From assembly GCA_021464415.1 (NCBI GenBank), contig CM038464.1, positions 51,442,783 through 51,506,782 on the forward strand: a stretch of 64,000 nucleotides of DNA, written 5' to 3'. Source of the DNA: Lonicera japonica (Eukaryota > Streptophyta > Magnoliopsida > Dipsacales > Caprifoliaceae). The notes beneath the pieces are model-generated. The model did not search any database. It saw nothing but the letters and a program-made list of their open reading frames with translations, and was not told where the DNA came from. The position numbers and the translations under genes are program-made. Positions 24,508-36,013 of this stretch are shown one piece after another. Numbering within the stretch: position 1 is the stretch's first letter; every line of letters starts with the position of its first letter.

Positions 24508-26750
24508 TTTCTTAGATGTAAATTTTGCCATCATAAATCGAATGGGGGTGTTACTCGTTTGAAAGATCATTTGGCTCAAACCCGCAAAGGTGTTACACCT
24601 TGCCCGAATGTTCCGAAAGAGGTGAAAAACCGAATTATTAAAGGTTTATAGATTTATAAAGTTATAAAAACGAAAAAATTGAAATTGTTACGTGAAATTG
24701 ATGAGGGTCCTGGGGGTGGGAGTGTTAATCAATCATCAAATATTCCAAGTGAGGGAGGTAGTTCACATGGTGTTGGTGGTAGTATTAACCAATCTAAAGG
24801 CACACTTGATAGCTTTGTTAGTTCAAAACCTAAACAAACAACCATTAATTCGGCATACAAAAAAGAATTGCTTAAGGATGTCAAGCGTAGAGTTGGTCAT
24901 TTTGTTTATTCAGCCGCACTTTCTTTTAACGTTGTCAATGATCCGTACTGGTTGCCTATGGTTGAGGGGATTGCTGAATATGGAAAAAGGTTCAAGACTC
25001 CTAACTAGTATGCATGAATTGAGAACGTGGATACTTAAAGCAAAAGTTAATCACATCAATATTATTTATGAGGAGCACAAAAGAGCTTGGAAAACATATG
25101 GATGCACTATTATGTCTGATGGGTGGACGAATGGGAAGAATAGAGCTTTGATGAATTTTTTTAGTCAATAGTCCCATGGATATTTTTTTAAAAAAAAATT
25201 TGTTGATGTTTCTGATAGCATTAAAAATGGATAATTGATTTTGAAGTATCTTGAAGATGTCGTGAGTGAAATTGGACAAAAAAATGTTATCCAAATTATC
25301 ACGGATAATGCTACAAATTGTAAGAATGCAGGGAAAAGACTTATGGAAAGTAGGAAGGGTTTATGGTGGACACCTTGCGCGGCACATTGCATTGATCTTA
25401 TGTTGGAGGACATTGCAAAATTGAGATTATTCAAGGAGGCAATTGAACATGCTAAACAGGTGGTGAAATTCATTTATGGCCATGGCACAATCCTTTCTTT
25501 AATGAGGAAGCATACAAATGATAAAGGACTTCTCCGCCCTGCCATAACTCACTTTGCCACTGCATTTTTCACTTTTCAAAGTATGTATAAGCAAAAATGA
25601 GCTCTCGAAATTATGTTTGCTTCTGAAGAGTGGGTTACTTATCCTCAAGCACAAAAAACCGAAGGGAAAGTAGTTAAAAGAATTGTGGTTAATGATCCTA
25701 ACTTTTCGCCATATGTGGCGTTTTGTGTGAAGACTGTTATTCCTTTTGTTAGTGTGCTAAAAGAAGTTGATTCAGAGGAAAGACCAGCCATGGGTTATAT
25801 ATACGAGCTTATGGATAGAGCAAAAGAGACCATTAAATTTAATTGTGGCGAAGTTAAAAAAAGTACATGCCCATTTGAAAGAAAATAAATAAGAGATGGA
25901 CTCCACAACTTCATCATCATCTACATGCAGCTGGGTATTACTTGAACCCACAATTGCGTTATGAAAATGGGTTCTCTAATTGCACCGAAGTCAAAGATGG
26001 ATTGTATGCTTGCATGGATAGGATGTTGTCTTCTGACGATCGTCTTAAGGACGATATTCAGTTGAACTACTATGACAATGCACAAGGAGAATTCAGATGT
26101 CCAATGGCAATACGATCAAGAGAGTTGCGAGATCCGTGTATTATTTTTTTTGAATTACAATTATTCTTTTATATTTTATATTTTATATAAAATATTTTAT
26201 ATCTATGTTATTTATTATTTTTTAGCCAAGTGGTGGGTACGCTATGGAAGTAAGACACCCGAACTTACTAGCTTTGCTATTCGAGTGCTTAGCCTTACTT
26301 GTAGTGCTTCGGTATGTGAAAGAAATTGGAGCACTTTTAAGTCAGTAATTATTCTACTACTTAGCCTTATTTTTTATATCATATTTAAATTTCAAATTTA
26401 ATACTCTTTATAATGTTAGATACATACAAAAAAAGGGAATAAGCTTGAACATAAAAGGTTGAACGCGTTGGTCTATGTGAAGTATAACTTTAAACTAAGG
26501 GAGAGAAGCATTAGGAGGAGAAACAACATTGATCCTATTGTAGTTGATGAAATTGATTCGGATGATGAATGGATAACCAAGAAAGAATATCCTCTCCTCC
26601 CCGTGGAGCCTTCTTGGCTTAAAAATGATGAGTTGTTTTATGGGGATCCCATTGTTAGTGCGCCTCCCGGCATCTTCGACAATTTTATATATTCTGATAA
26701 ACGAGTTGAAGTTCATGTCGATGATGATAATGATGATGATGAAGTTCATG
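24508..26750 (+). pseudogene. hAT transposase pseudogene (BED finger, DUF659, C-terminal dimerisation)
   Basis: Order of domains: a BED-type zinc finger at 24508-24640 (CKFC, then HLAQ), a DUF659 region at about 24890-25300 (MSDGWTNGKNRALMNFF, then VIQIITDNATNCKNAGK), the WWTPCAAHCIDLMLEDI motif at about 25360-25410, and the hAT dimerisation region at about 26226-26500 (WWVRYGSKTPEL, CERNWS, LVYVKYN). Two introns with GT...AG ends are still visible: about 26140-26225 and about 26341-26420. The frame is broken by stops at about 24649, 25169, 25226 and 25598, and by frameshifts near 25008 and 25890. It is therefore an inactive copy of the plant DUF659 hAT family. Intact relatives cut and paste DNA with 8-bp target duplications. 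Confidence 0.88.
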
Positions 26751-26757
26751 ATAATAA

Positions 26758-26760
26758 TAA

Positions 26761-26803
<43 letters not shown>
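26758..26803. repeat. (TTA)n / (ATT)n microsatellite
   Basis: About 15 triplet units directly after the transposase remnant. Confidence 0.95.
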
Positions 26804-26804
<1 letters not shown>

Positions 26805-27689
26805 TAAAATATAATCACGTGTACGAGTTACAAAACCAAACATGGTATTAACATCAGCATGTGATATTTCAGTATTAATACTGCATAAATCAAATAAAAT
26901 ATTAATATTAAATTAATACTATAATTAACAGTCTAATATTATTAATACTAATATTATTAATTTTATTAATATTAATACATGAATTAAACGAGAACTTTGT
27001 AATATAAGGGGTGTGAGAGAAAATTACGAGGTATAAAAATGACAAATGAGAAGTGATAGTAATTGTGAAGATATTTCTAAAAGGTTATGAGAATGTATAT
27101 AATAGCGACCTTTTATTTTATTTTATTTTATTTTTTTTAATTCAACTTAAAGTTACTACTTTACCAAATTTCAGTTATGATAATAATATTTCTTGCCCCA
27201 CCTCAACTTCCTCAAACCATGCCACGTATCCATAACGAAGTCTAGTCCAAATATCCTACTTTTTGTTAATTATTTGTGCCTCTAGGGAACACACGATGGC
27301 TCTTGACTCTTAAATAGTAGATAAGAAAATCTTAAAAACAAAATTATAACTCCTCTTTCTCACTCTCTCTCTCTTTTTTTTCTTTTTTTCTTTTTTGTAT
27401 TTAATAATTATAACGACATTAATTGTCGCCCACTAGCTATAGATATTTCTCTTCCCTCTGACAGTAAAGGTTATTATATATGGTATTGGAGATAGGATAT
27501 ATATGGTTCGTAATGAACTGTCACTTTCTATCTGTATAAAAAATACAAAAGAAAAAACTAAGAAAGCCAAAGCAAACAAAATATTATTGCTGCTCCATTA
27601 TTACCTAGTACACGGGTCTTGTTAGGACACCAAGTTTTATATATCTTTCGATATCCAGGACTTGGTACAATGATTAAGAGTGCAAACTC
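26804..27689. other. AT-rich intergenic spacer
   Basis: It contains repeated 'attaatact/attaatatt' phrases (26850-26990) and a poly-pyrimidine block (27350-27400). No gene is seen. Confidence 0.5.
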
Positions 27690-28045
27690 TTGTTTGGTAA
27701 AAATCTAATTAACCAAGTTTTTAGAATTTTACTAAAAAGTTTAACGTTATTTTTGCACTTTTCAAAATTTATTTTATTTTATTTTTATTATCATAAAACT
27801 TTTAAAATATTATCACTTTAAATTCAAAAATCAGAATTAAATAAAAATATATATATATATTTAAAAATCTATTCATCGAAATTTATAAAATAAGATTTAT
27901 TGTGATTATTTTTGAGTTTTTTTAAATTAGTTGAAAAAAACTCAAACAAAAACCAAATTCAACTCAACTCAACTTTTTTACATACTTTCACACTTTCCAA
28001 TAAAAAATCTCAAAAAATCAACTTAAAACCTCTACCAAATAGGAC
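27690..28045. repeat. Dispersed AT-rich repeat, related to 12495-12760
   Basis: It shares ordered landmarks with the copy at 12.5 kb (see that entry) and is flanked by TTTGGTA at the left and TACCAAAT at the right, so it may be a MITE with short inverted ends. Confidence 0.4.
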
Positions 28046-28120
28046 CTAAGTTACTATATAATTTGTCAAGGTTTAAACTATCTTATCATCGCCTCATATC
28101 TCAAAAAGAAAATTTAATTA

Positions 28121-28656
28121 GGGTGCATTTGATTTCAAGTGTGGAATTTGCATGGAAAGAAAATAAGTTACCGGCAATTGAATTGCCTAGAATTGAGTTG
28201 CATAGAAAATGTAGTGTAGTGTGTTTGATTGCCTTAATTTTTTACCCGGAAAATATTGGTTGTATTATGGCATTTTTAATGTAGAAAAAATTATTGGTAT
28301 TTTTTTTACATAATTATATAGTCATGATGTATCTTGTTTAATTAATCTTGATTAGTATATTTTAAATATTAAAATTTTATATTATTTTGAATTTTATATT
28401 TTAAGTTATGGCATTTTTAATGTAAAAAATTGTAAAAACCTTGTATCGTAAACCGTGCCCAAGCATGGAAAACAAAAAACCACCTCCCCCCAAAGAAAAT
28501 ATTTTCCTCAATTGCCTTGAAAATGCACATGTGTGAGCCAAAAGTGGGAATTGAATTGCCTAGAAAAAAAAAGTCAATCAAACACCTTAAGTTGTCAAAT
28601 CAAATAGAATATATATGCTCATTTTCCATAGAAAATGTTGCCAATCAAACACACCC
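28121..28656 (+). mobile_element. MITE copy 1 (536 bp), inverted partner at 30046-30565
   Basis: The left end GGGTGCATTTGATT and the reverse complement of the right end (GGGTGTGTTTGATTGG) form terminal inverted repeats. TTA flanks both sides (28118-28120 and 28657-28659), as in PIF/Harbinger-type elements. The interior ('ggcatttttaatgtag', 'attaatcttgattagtatat') matches the copy at 30046-30565 in reverse orientation. It codes for nothing. Confidence 0.75.
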
Positions 28657-28889
28657 TTAATGTTTAGGGTTTCACTTACAACAAAATTCCATCGCTCTTT
28701 AAATACATATTTTATTCCTATATTTTTTTCATAAAAAAATCACTTACAATAATAATGAATTTTTTTTAATAAGAGAAAAGAGAGAATATTTTGTGGGTTG
28801 GCAATGGTGGGCCATGAGAGATAGCGAGATCTCGAGAAGATAATAACGTGACCTTGCTTGATGGCCACATCAAAGTCACCCCAACTATG

Positions 28890-29708
28890 GTTGGTTCCAT
28901 CTGGCCCATCAAAATTAATTATTTGGTTCAATTTTGCCCCCTCCGTTAAAAAAGTCCATCGGCCATTAACGGAATAAGGGCTATTTTCGTCCAACCAAGT
29001 TATTTCTACCCATCTTCATTATCTCCGGCCATCTTCTGACGAGCTTTGGGAATCGAAATTGAGAAGGAATGTAATAAAAAGATAGCAGTCTAAGAGAGCT
29101 ACTCCATGGATTTGGTTTGAAAGGTGAAAATTGAAGCCTAAATTATCATGATGGTGAAGAAGGAGATGAGTAATCGAAAGAGGAGGTGTTGGAATTGGTA
29201 AGAGAGATAAAGAGCGAGAGAGAGACTGATTTGGGTTTGGCAATCATAGCCTACGACCATACTTCTGTTTTTTCTCTTCTATTTCACCTCTAGACTAGAT
29301 TGGTAAGAGAGAAAGAGAGAGAAAGAAGGGATTTTTGTGAAGAATACCCATATATTGACCATTGTTTTCGGCAAAAATACCCATTGATTGTAGCATAAGA
29401 GCACCGATGTTTTTGACCATTGATTCCAGCGAAAATACCCATACAATTTCGGCGAAAATACATATATAGAGACCAACTAAAATACCCATATAGAGACCAA
29501 TTTGGGTTGAGAAAGATAGAAAGGGAAAAGAGTTTGTTGGAAGATCGCTGGAGAAAATGAAGATGGCCGGAGAGGAAGAAGATGGGTAGAAATAACTTAG
29601 TTAGACAAAAATACCCTTACTTCCTTTAATGGCTGACGAACTTTTTTAACGAAGGGGGCAAATTGGAACCAAATAATCAATTTAATGGGCCAGATGGAAC
29701 CAACCTTA
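28890..29708. mobile_element. Element with ~150-bp terminal inverted repeats
   Basis: The region 28890-29035 is the reverse complement of 29560-29708 with scattered differences; shared pieces include GGTTGGTTCCATCTGGCCCA, 'aattatttggttc', 'agttatttctacccatctt' and 'tctccggccatcttc'. Between the arms are several near copies of an 'aatacccatatattgaccat' phrase. Long inverted ends with a short non-coding core fit a foldback or non-autonomous Mutator-like element. No target duplication was identified. Confidence 0.6.
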
Positions 29709-30045
29709 GTCGGGTAACCATTTTTAAAATTTCGTAAATGTTTAGTGACCAAATGTGATATTTACTCTAACATCTAACACATTTTTGGGCCACATTCATA
29801 GCAAAGAAATAACAATTCTATTGGAGTTTTATTTTAAGTTATATATGAACATCTTAACCTAATTAACAAATTAAAATCTTTATTGGGGATGCTCTAATAG
29901 TTAGAAAATATTAGCCTTACATGCAAAATTCTAAATATAAAAAATAATGGAATGGATCTCTCAAGGACGGTTGTATCGATGGATTAGCAGAGCTACACCA
30001 CTTGAACGTCATCACTCAACAATATTGTGTCTTGGATTAGCCTTA

Positions 30046-30565
30046 GGATGTGTTTGATTGCCATAATTTTTCATGAAAAATTAAAATTTTTCATCCAAGT
30101 TGCCACTTTTGGTGTGTTTGATTGCTAAAATTTTCTAGGTGGTCAAATTCCATCTTTTGGCAATCATGAGCTTGTTTTCCACCAAAGCCTTGAATAAATT
30201 TTCTTAGGGGGTTGGTTTTTATTTTTTAGGCTAAGTTGTACAAATTTCAAAACAAGTTTTACCCATTCTCTACATTAAAAATGCCATAACTTAAAATAAA
30301 ATATTCAAAATTTAATAAAAATTTAATATTTAAAATATACTAATTAAGATTAATTAAACAAAATTCATCATGACTATAAAATTATGTAAAAAACATAAGA
30401 CCAATAATTTTGTCTACATTAAAAACGCTATATTTTTCGGGTAAAAAATTAAGGCAATTAAACACATTTAATTGACATTTTTTATACAACTCAATTTTAA
30501 GCAATTCAATTGAGTAGAACTTATTTTTTTTTATACAAATTTCATACTTATAATCAAATGCACCC
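30046..30565 (-). mobile_element. MITE copy 2 (520 bp), inverted relative to copy 1
   Basis: The ends GGATGTGTTTGATTGCC and, read in reverse, GGGTGCATTTGATTAT form inverted repeats flanked by TTA (30043-30045 and 30566-30568). The interior is the reverse complement of the 28121-28656 copy. The two copies lie 1.4 kb apart head to head with an unrelated long-TIR element between. Confidence 0.72.
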
Positions 30566-31297
30566 TTAATATAAAACACACATGATTCTCTAATAGTACA
30601 CGCTTCAACAACTAAAATTGAAGAGGTCGTCCTTAAATAATCAACACCTAAATCATTCTACTAAAATTATAATATTACATATATATCGTGTATGGATAAT
30701 ATAACATATATATATATATACACGATTAAACCAGCGTAGGGATAAGGATGCATACGGATGTTGGCCACCTGGCCAGCAATTGAACTACATATGGTAGTGG
30801 TTAAAATCCAACTTTTCAAAAATTTTCATATGTAATTGGTATCCTGGCAGCCTAGGTTTGGTAGTGGTTAATCTTTCCCCAAAATTTGTCAATATTTTGT
30901 TAAATTTTAATTTTTTTTTTGATATGTAGGCCAAAGAAAAATATATAAGCCAAACACTCACGGATTGACGCGTATTAAGTGTGAATATATATACATAATA
31001 CATAACTACTTAAGCCAAGCATTAATAGGACCAACGTACCTACCTAGCTAGCTGGTGTTTCACCAAAACCGAAGTAAAGGACAATTTGGTCCATAGAAAC
31101 ATTTTTTTATTATTTTTTAAATAGTGGAGTACTACGCCGGGGCCCAGTACACACGTGTATATTGTCTTTTTCTGGGTAAAATGGAGTAGTGATTTAGTTA
31201 AACATTCATTCTCAATGCCACAAATAATTAAAGGTTAAAATGACGCAGTTTATGAGAATGAGGTCATATATAATATATTACGTGCGCACAGACACCC
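30566..31297. other. Intergenic spacer
   Basis: A (TA)n tract lies at about 30702-30720. No gene or clear element is seen. Confidence 0.5.
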
Positions 31298-31300
31298 TTA

Positions 31301-31623
31301 GGCCTCGTTTGGTTCACGGAAAGGAAATCGATTCCCTTATCTTTTTCATGGAGGTGGGAAAGTAAATTTCCTGTCAAATTTCCTTTCTTGTGTTTGGTAA
31401 ACCATGGAAAGTATTTAGGAAAGAGTATTATTGTCTAAAATTTGTGTAATAAATGCTTGGAAAATCACATGGGAAAATCAATCCCATGTGTTTTGTGAGG
31501 AATGGTTTTACCCCCTACTTTCCCCTTTCTCGGGAAAGAGTTTCCGGAATTTGTGCTTACCAAACAAAGGAAAGGAACGACTTTCCTTTCCCAAGTACTA
31601 AAATCCGTGAACCAAACGAGGCC
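31301..31623. mobile_element. PIF/Harbinger-type (Tourist-like) MITE with perfect 20-bp TIR
   Basis: The left end GGCCTCGTTTGGTTCACGGA is repeated perfectly in reverse at the right end (31604-31623). TTA flanks both sides (31298-31300 and 31624-31626). The 323-bp length, the GGCCT start and the 3-bp TTA duplication fit Tourist-like MITEs. The interior is non-coding. A decayed second copy is at 55184-55476. Confidence 0.88.
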
Positions 31624-31681
31624 TTATTGTAGAACTACAAAATGGAGGTAGTGGCAGTGGTGGGTTTTTTTTTTTGGGGGC

Positions 31682-31700
31682 GGGGGGGGGGGGGGGGGGG
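31682..31700 (+). repeat. Poly-G run of 19
   Basis: A run of 19 G after 5 G and one C, preceded by poly-T. It is one of four long C or G homopolymers in the window. Confidence 0.9.
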
Positions 31701-32005
31701 TAGGTGACGTGAATCACCTATACATATATATGGTGGGTTTTAATCAATTTGTTATTTGGCGTGTATATTATTATTGTCTAGAAATTAGGTAGAAAGGCTT
31801 ATTATACATTGAATTTTATCAAAAATCTAATGAATAATATTTTTTTGAATGAATGGCCTATTTTTAATTGGTAATAGTGTAAGAGGCCTATTTTATTTTA
31901 TATTTTAAATAAAAGTATTTGAATAAATTTAAATATCATTTAATTAATAAAAACATGTTATGTATTACCTAAATTACCCCTTTTTATGAAATTTACACAA
32001 AAAAT

Positions 32006-32283
32006 ATGGACTGCAAAGTTTATATTACAGTAAAATATGAACTGCAAAGTTCATATTGCAGTGAAATATGAACTGCAATATGAACCTTGCACTAAAAATA
32101 TGGACTGCAAAGTTCAAATTGCAGTAAAATATGAACTGCAATATGAACTTTGCACTAAAAATATCGACTGCAAAGTTCACATTGCAGTGAAATATGGACG
32201 GCAAAGTTCATATTGCAGTGAAATATGGAGTGCAAAGTTCATATTGCAGTAAAATATAGACTGCAAAGTTCATATTGCAGTCC
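32006..32283. repeat. Minisatellite with self-complementary ~30-bp units
   Basis: Roughly nine units of the form CTGCAAAGTTCATATTGCAG plus a short spacer such as 'tgaaatatgga'. CTGCAA and TTGCAG in each unit are inverted, so single strands could fold into a hairpin per unit. A short open frame crosses the array and reads a repetitive peptide, which reflects the repeat and is not evidence for a gene. Confidence 0.85.
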
Positions 32284-32896
32284 ATATTTTAATGTATATT
32301 GGTATTTTTTAGTTTATTTTAAGGGTTGTGATGTCATTTTATAATGAAAAAAAAAGACACATGTCATATTATAAATAAAATAAAAAATATGCCCTTTATT
32401 TAAAAAAAATTATTCCTTGACTTTAGTGTGAAAATCTTTCTCTAATAAGCCCTTTTTTTTAATTGCCCCTATTATTGTCTGGTCTTGATTTTCAAACCCA
32501 CAAATCAAAACCAAACTAAGCAATCTTTCCATATTTTCATTTTATTTATTTTTTCGTATAATTGGAGATTTGTTTTTCAATATCTACCCCCTTTTTTTGT
32601 TATATATTTATTTTTCACTTTTAATTCATTTTCACTCAAGTTTAAAAGAATGCGATTATATTTTTCTATTTTTTCGTATCAGTCACTGATACGACCAAAT
32701 TAATTAAGTCTTAGAATATAATTAATTAAAAGTCTTAGAATATAAATTGTGTACACAAAAAATTGAACTAAACCATATGCTAATTTGAAGAATTAGGCCA
32801 TCAAGTGTACTAGCTGATCGTATCTCAAATGACTCTTTGGATAACAAATAATATATAAATGTTAACTTGGAGATAACCGGTGGATATTTTTAAATG
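32284..32896. other. AT-rich intergenic spacer
   Basis: No gene or clear element is seen. Confidence 0.5.
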
Positions 32897-33842
32897 TAGG
32901 GTTGTTTTCAGTTTTGATCGGGGTAGAAATTGGGGTACCCCGAACCCTCCCCAAATTTTATAATTTGGTTAATTTCGGTTCAGTTTGATTTCGGTTTTCA
33001 TATCTATAAAACCCAAATTCTCTCCAAATTATTCAGTTTTGGTCCGGTTTGGTCTCATTCGGTTTTTTTTATTATTTATTACTAAAACTTTAGTTAAAAA
33101 ATGCATTAAAAATTAAAAAGCAACCAATAATAAAGAGCAATAGTCTTCGATAAAAACTATATGGTATGAATGAGGATTGCACTAATATCTATCAATCTAA
33201 TCAATGGTAAACAATAGAGTACACTAAACCCCCTAATCTATCACAATTTGGTACTTAGCCCCCTAAATAATAGAGTTAAGATAACTAAATTATTGACGTT
33301 AATTCCCCTTCCAATTCAAACCAATCAAAATTATTAAAAACGTGTCTAAAAGAAACAAAGCACAAGTAAAAGAAAGAAAAAAGGAAGAAGCAGCAGCCAC
33401 CAAAATTAGGGACTACTCATTGATGTTTGTTTTGCTAATTTTTTCACTTGTAATGTCCAAAGAAAAATAAAAATATGTCAATATTGTGGTCATTTGGTCC
33501 TACATTTTTTAGATGTGTGGCACTAGCTAATCTCGAGTTGTTTCCTCAACAGTATGTATTACGGAGAAAAGTGAGAATAATTAGGATTTTTCTCTTTCAA
33601 TGTTTCAAACGGTATTGTTTTACTGTAGTTTTTATATTAGCAAATTTATTTTTTAAAGATTCGGTTTTTTTGTTCCAATTCGGGTAACCCAAACCCTGAA
33701 TCCGAATCAACCCAAATCAATCGGTTTTGATTTCGGTTTTTTATTTCAGTTTTTGATTTTTTTTTCGGTTCGAAAAATCTCGGATTACAACGGATCGGTT
33801 CGGTTTGTTCGTTTGGTTTTCGGATTTTTAACAACACCCCTA
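32897..33842. mobile_element. Possible non-autonomous hAT element (946 bp)
   Basis: The left end TAGGGTTGTT pairs with the reversed right end TAGGGGTGTTGTT. The flanking octamers TTTAAATG (32889-32896) and GTTCAATG (33843-33850) agree at six of eight positions. Both subterminal regions are rich in CGGTT/AACCG phrases ('gatttcggttttcat', 'cggttcggtttg'), common near hAT ends. The middle is non-coding. Confidence 0.5.
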
Positions 33843-34004
33843 GTTCAATGTATAATTTATCATATTTCCTTAGTTTTTGTTCGGTAATTTTCTTGTTTTT
33901 TTATTGTCATATTAATACCCATAATTACGCCATGAAAAGAAAAATTCGTTTGAAAACGAACAGAGTTGGCACAAGTTTAAATAAACTAAAATTCGACCTA
34001 TCCA

Positions 34005-36013
34005 AAATTGAGATTAACCCAATAGACTTTGGCATATCTTTGAAAATGTGAAACTTACGTATTTATCACATGGCTAAACTCAACAGGCTTTGATATGTAC
34101 CGATATATTGTAATTAATTATATAGTGTTATAAGAGTATTTAAAGAAAAACAATTATATATATATACCGTTGGTTTGGGTTCAATAGGCTAAATTTACAT
34201 AAACCTAAACTCAACCAAATTCAAGTTGTATTTATATCATTTATACCTACCATAATTTAAAAATAAACACATTTGGTTAAAAACTTGCTAGGCTGGATTT
34301 TTTTTATCCTAATTACTATATATTTCAAAATAGTTTTGACTTTTACCAAACCAAACCAAACCAAATGATATAGATTATACTTTTTATTATGGTCTTTTGA
34401 GATTACCACCTTAATAATATCCATAATTTGAGTTATCTCCGCTTTGCTAATCCTTTGACTTCAAGGTTTGTTTGATGGATAACTCAAAGTAATAGTAAAA
34501 TGGATATCTTAAATTGTGGGTATTATTAAAGGGATAACTAAAAAAAAAAACCTCATTATGCATTTATTGCTAAGTCTTTTTACTTTTTGCAATAGCATTA
34601 ATTTGTTTTAAAATCTACCATTCATAAAGTATCATAAATTATAAATATAAACACCAATTAAAATTTATTTTATTTATATATATATATATATATTATTTTA
34701 AATTATGAAGTCTCATTCATTGTAACACAAAGTATTAAAATACTAAAAAAAAAAAATAAAAAATAAACGTGCTTATGTGTTTTTCTACTAAACTAAAAGG
34801 ATAAATATATGTTATTTATTTAAATGAAAATGCTTGTTCATCTTATTACATGGATCAATCAGATCAAATAACTAATTCAAACAAAAATAAGGCCTCGCAA
34901 GTATTAAAAACATAAATAAATAAAAAAAAGCAAATAATAAATAACTATACATCCATAGTTAAATTAACTTTAAAAGTTATTGTATTATAGTTTTCATAAC
35001 TCAAAATAAGAAAAGAAAAGAAAAAGAAAAAAAAATGTTATGTCCACCTTATATGGTGGTTGTATTCCACCCATTTAAACATTTTATTGTGGTGGTTATA
35101 AAATTATATAATTCATGATATCAGGTTTACATATTTATTAACTAATTAGTTGCATGATATTAGGTGATTTAGGTTTAAACCCCCATTTTTTTTGTATTCT
35201 ATTGAAAAGGAAAACATTTTGCAATACAAAATTCCGTAGAATGTTAGTAATTTCTACTATTAATGCAATGCTTGAATTAAAATCTTATGGCTTGGAAATT
35301 ATGTTTTTGTGTGCTTTAAATTCATGCCCCCCCCCCCCCCCCCCCCCCCCCCCCGCGCCTCCCAGGATTGAATTCTTATCTTTGCCACTGTATATTCACA
35401 AATAACATAATGGGTTACGTGCTAAAATAAGATTATCATACCATACGCAATAAATTTTAAAAAAAATACTCAACATAACTTAAAAACTCGTGTTCATATA
35501 TTTTTAATAATTACCATTATTATGTCAAAAAAAATTCAAAAGAAAACATGAACGTTCCAGGTTCAAGTTTTATTAATTGCAGGTGCTACATTTCTCTCTG
35601 ACTTATTAACATAATAGTACTAATTATTTATTTATTTTTATTATTATTAGTGAAAACACAAATCTTATTGAATTAATATGATATTATTTTTTATTTTACT
35701 AAATGGATGGATAAATTAATTATAGATAAACATTTTATTTGTTAATATATCTCATTTGATAAGATTTTTATACAGATAATTTACATTTTTTTTGATATAT
35801 ATACATAATTGACTTGGTGTAAAATACATTTTAGTAGGGAGTTAGAATTATATAAAAATCATAATTTTATAAATAAATATTTAATTTAATTGATAGAGTT
35901 ACACTAATAATTTTGGTAAATTTTAAACACTATCACAATTATTAGTTAATTAAACAAAAACAAATCATTTTTTTTTATATTACATATATACCATGATAAT
36001 CGTCAGTTGTAAG
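34005..36013 (+). repeat. Arm A of a large inverted repeat
   Basis: Read in reverse, this segment matches the segment 37780-40485 in the same order of landmarks: the 'ccaataga/ctttggcat' end, the 'accaaaccaaaccaaatgat' stretch, 'gatggataactcaaagta', 'caaggcctcgcaagtatt', 'ggtggttgtattccaccc', and 'tagtagggagttagaa'. It is non-coding and AT-rich. A C28 homopolymer lies at 35327-35354. The inner end abuts the solo LTR at 36014. The nature of the unit is not recognised; a non-coding retroelement or satellite-like segment is possible. Confidence 0.65.
35327..35354 (+). repeat. Poly-C run of 28
   Basis: An uninterrupted run of 28 C in an AT-rich setting. It produces an artificial poly-proline frame. 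Confidence 0.95.

Larger units (their letters stand above)
23741..26803 (+). mobile_element. Decayed autonomous hAT transposon
   Basis: The probable left end is CAGTGTTTTGAAAAGCG at about 23749, followed by subterminal CGCTAT/ATAGCG repeats (23760-23910), a normal arrangement for hAT elements. It carries the transposase remnant described separately. A matching right inverted repeat and an 8-bp target duplication could not be found; the body runs into a (TTA)n tract at 26758-26803, and the right border may be deleted. Confidence 0.7.

Noticed and set aside
35154..35405. Open frame with a poly-proline stretch
   Set aside because: The stretch is a C28 homopolymer, and nothing else in the frame looks like a protein.
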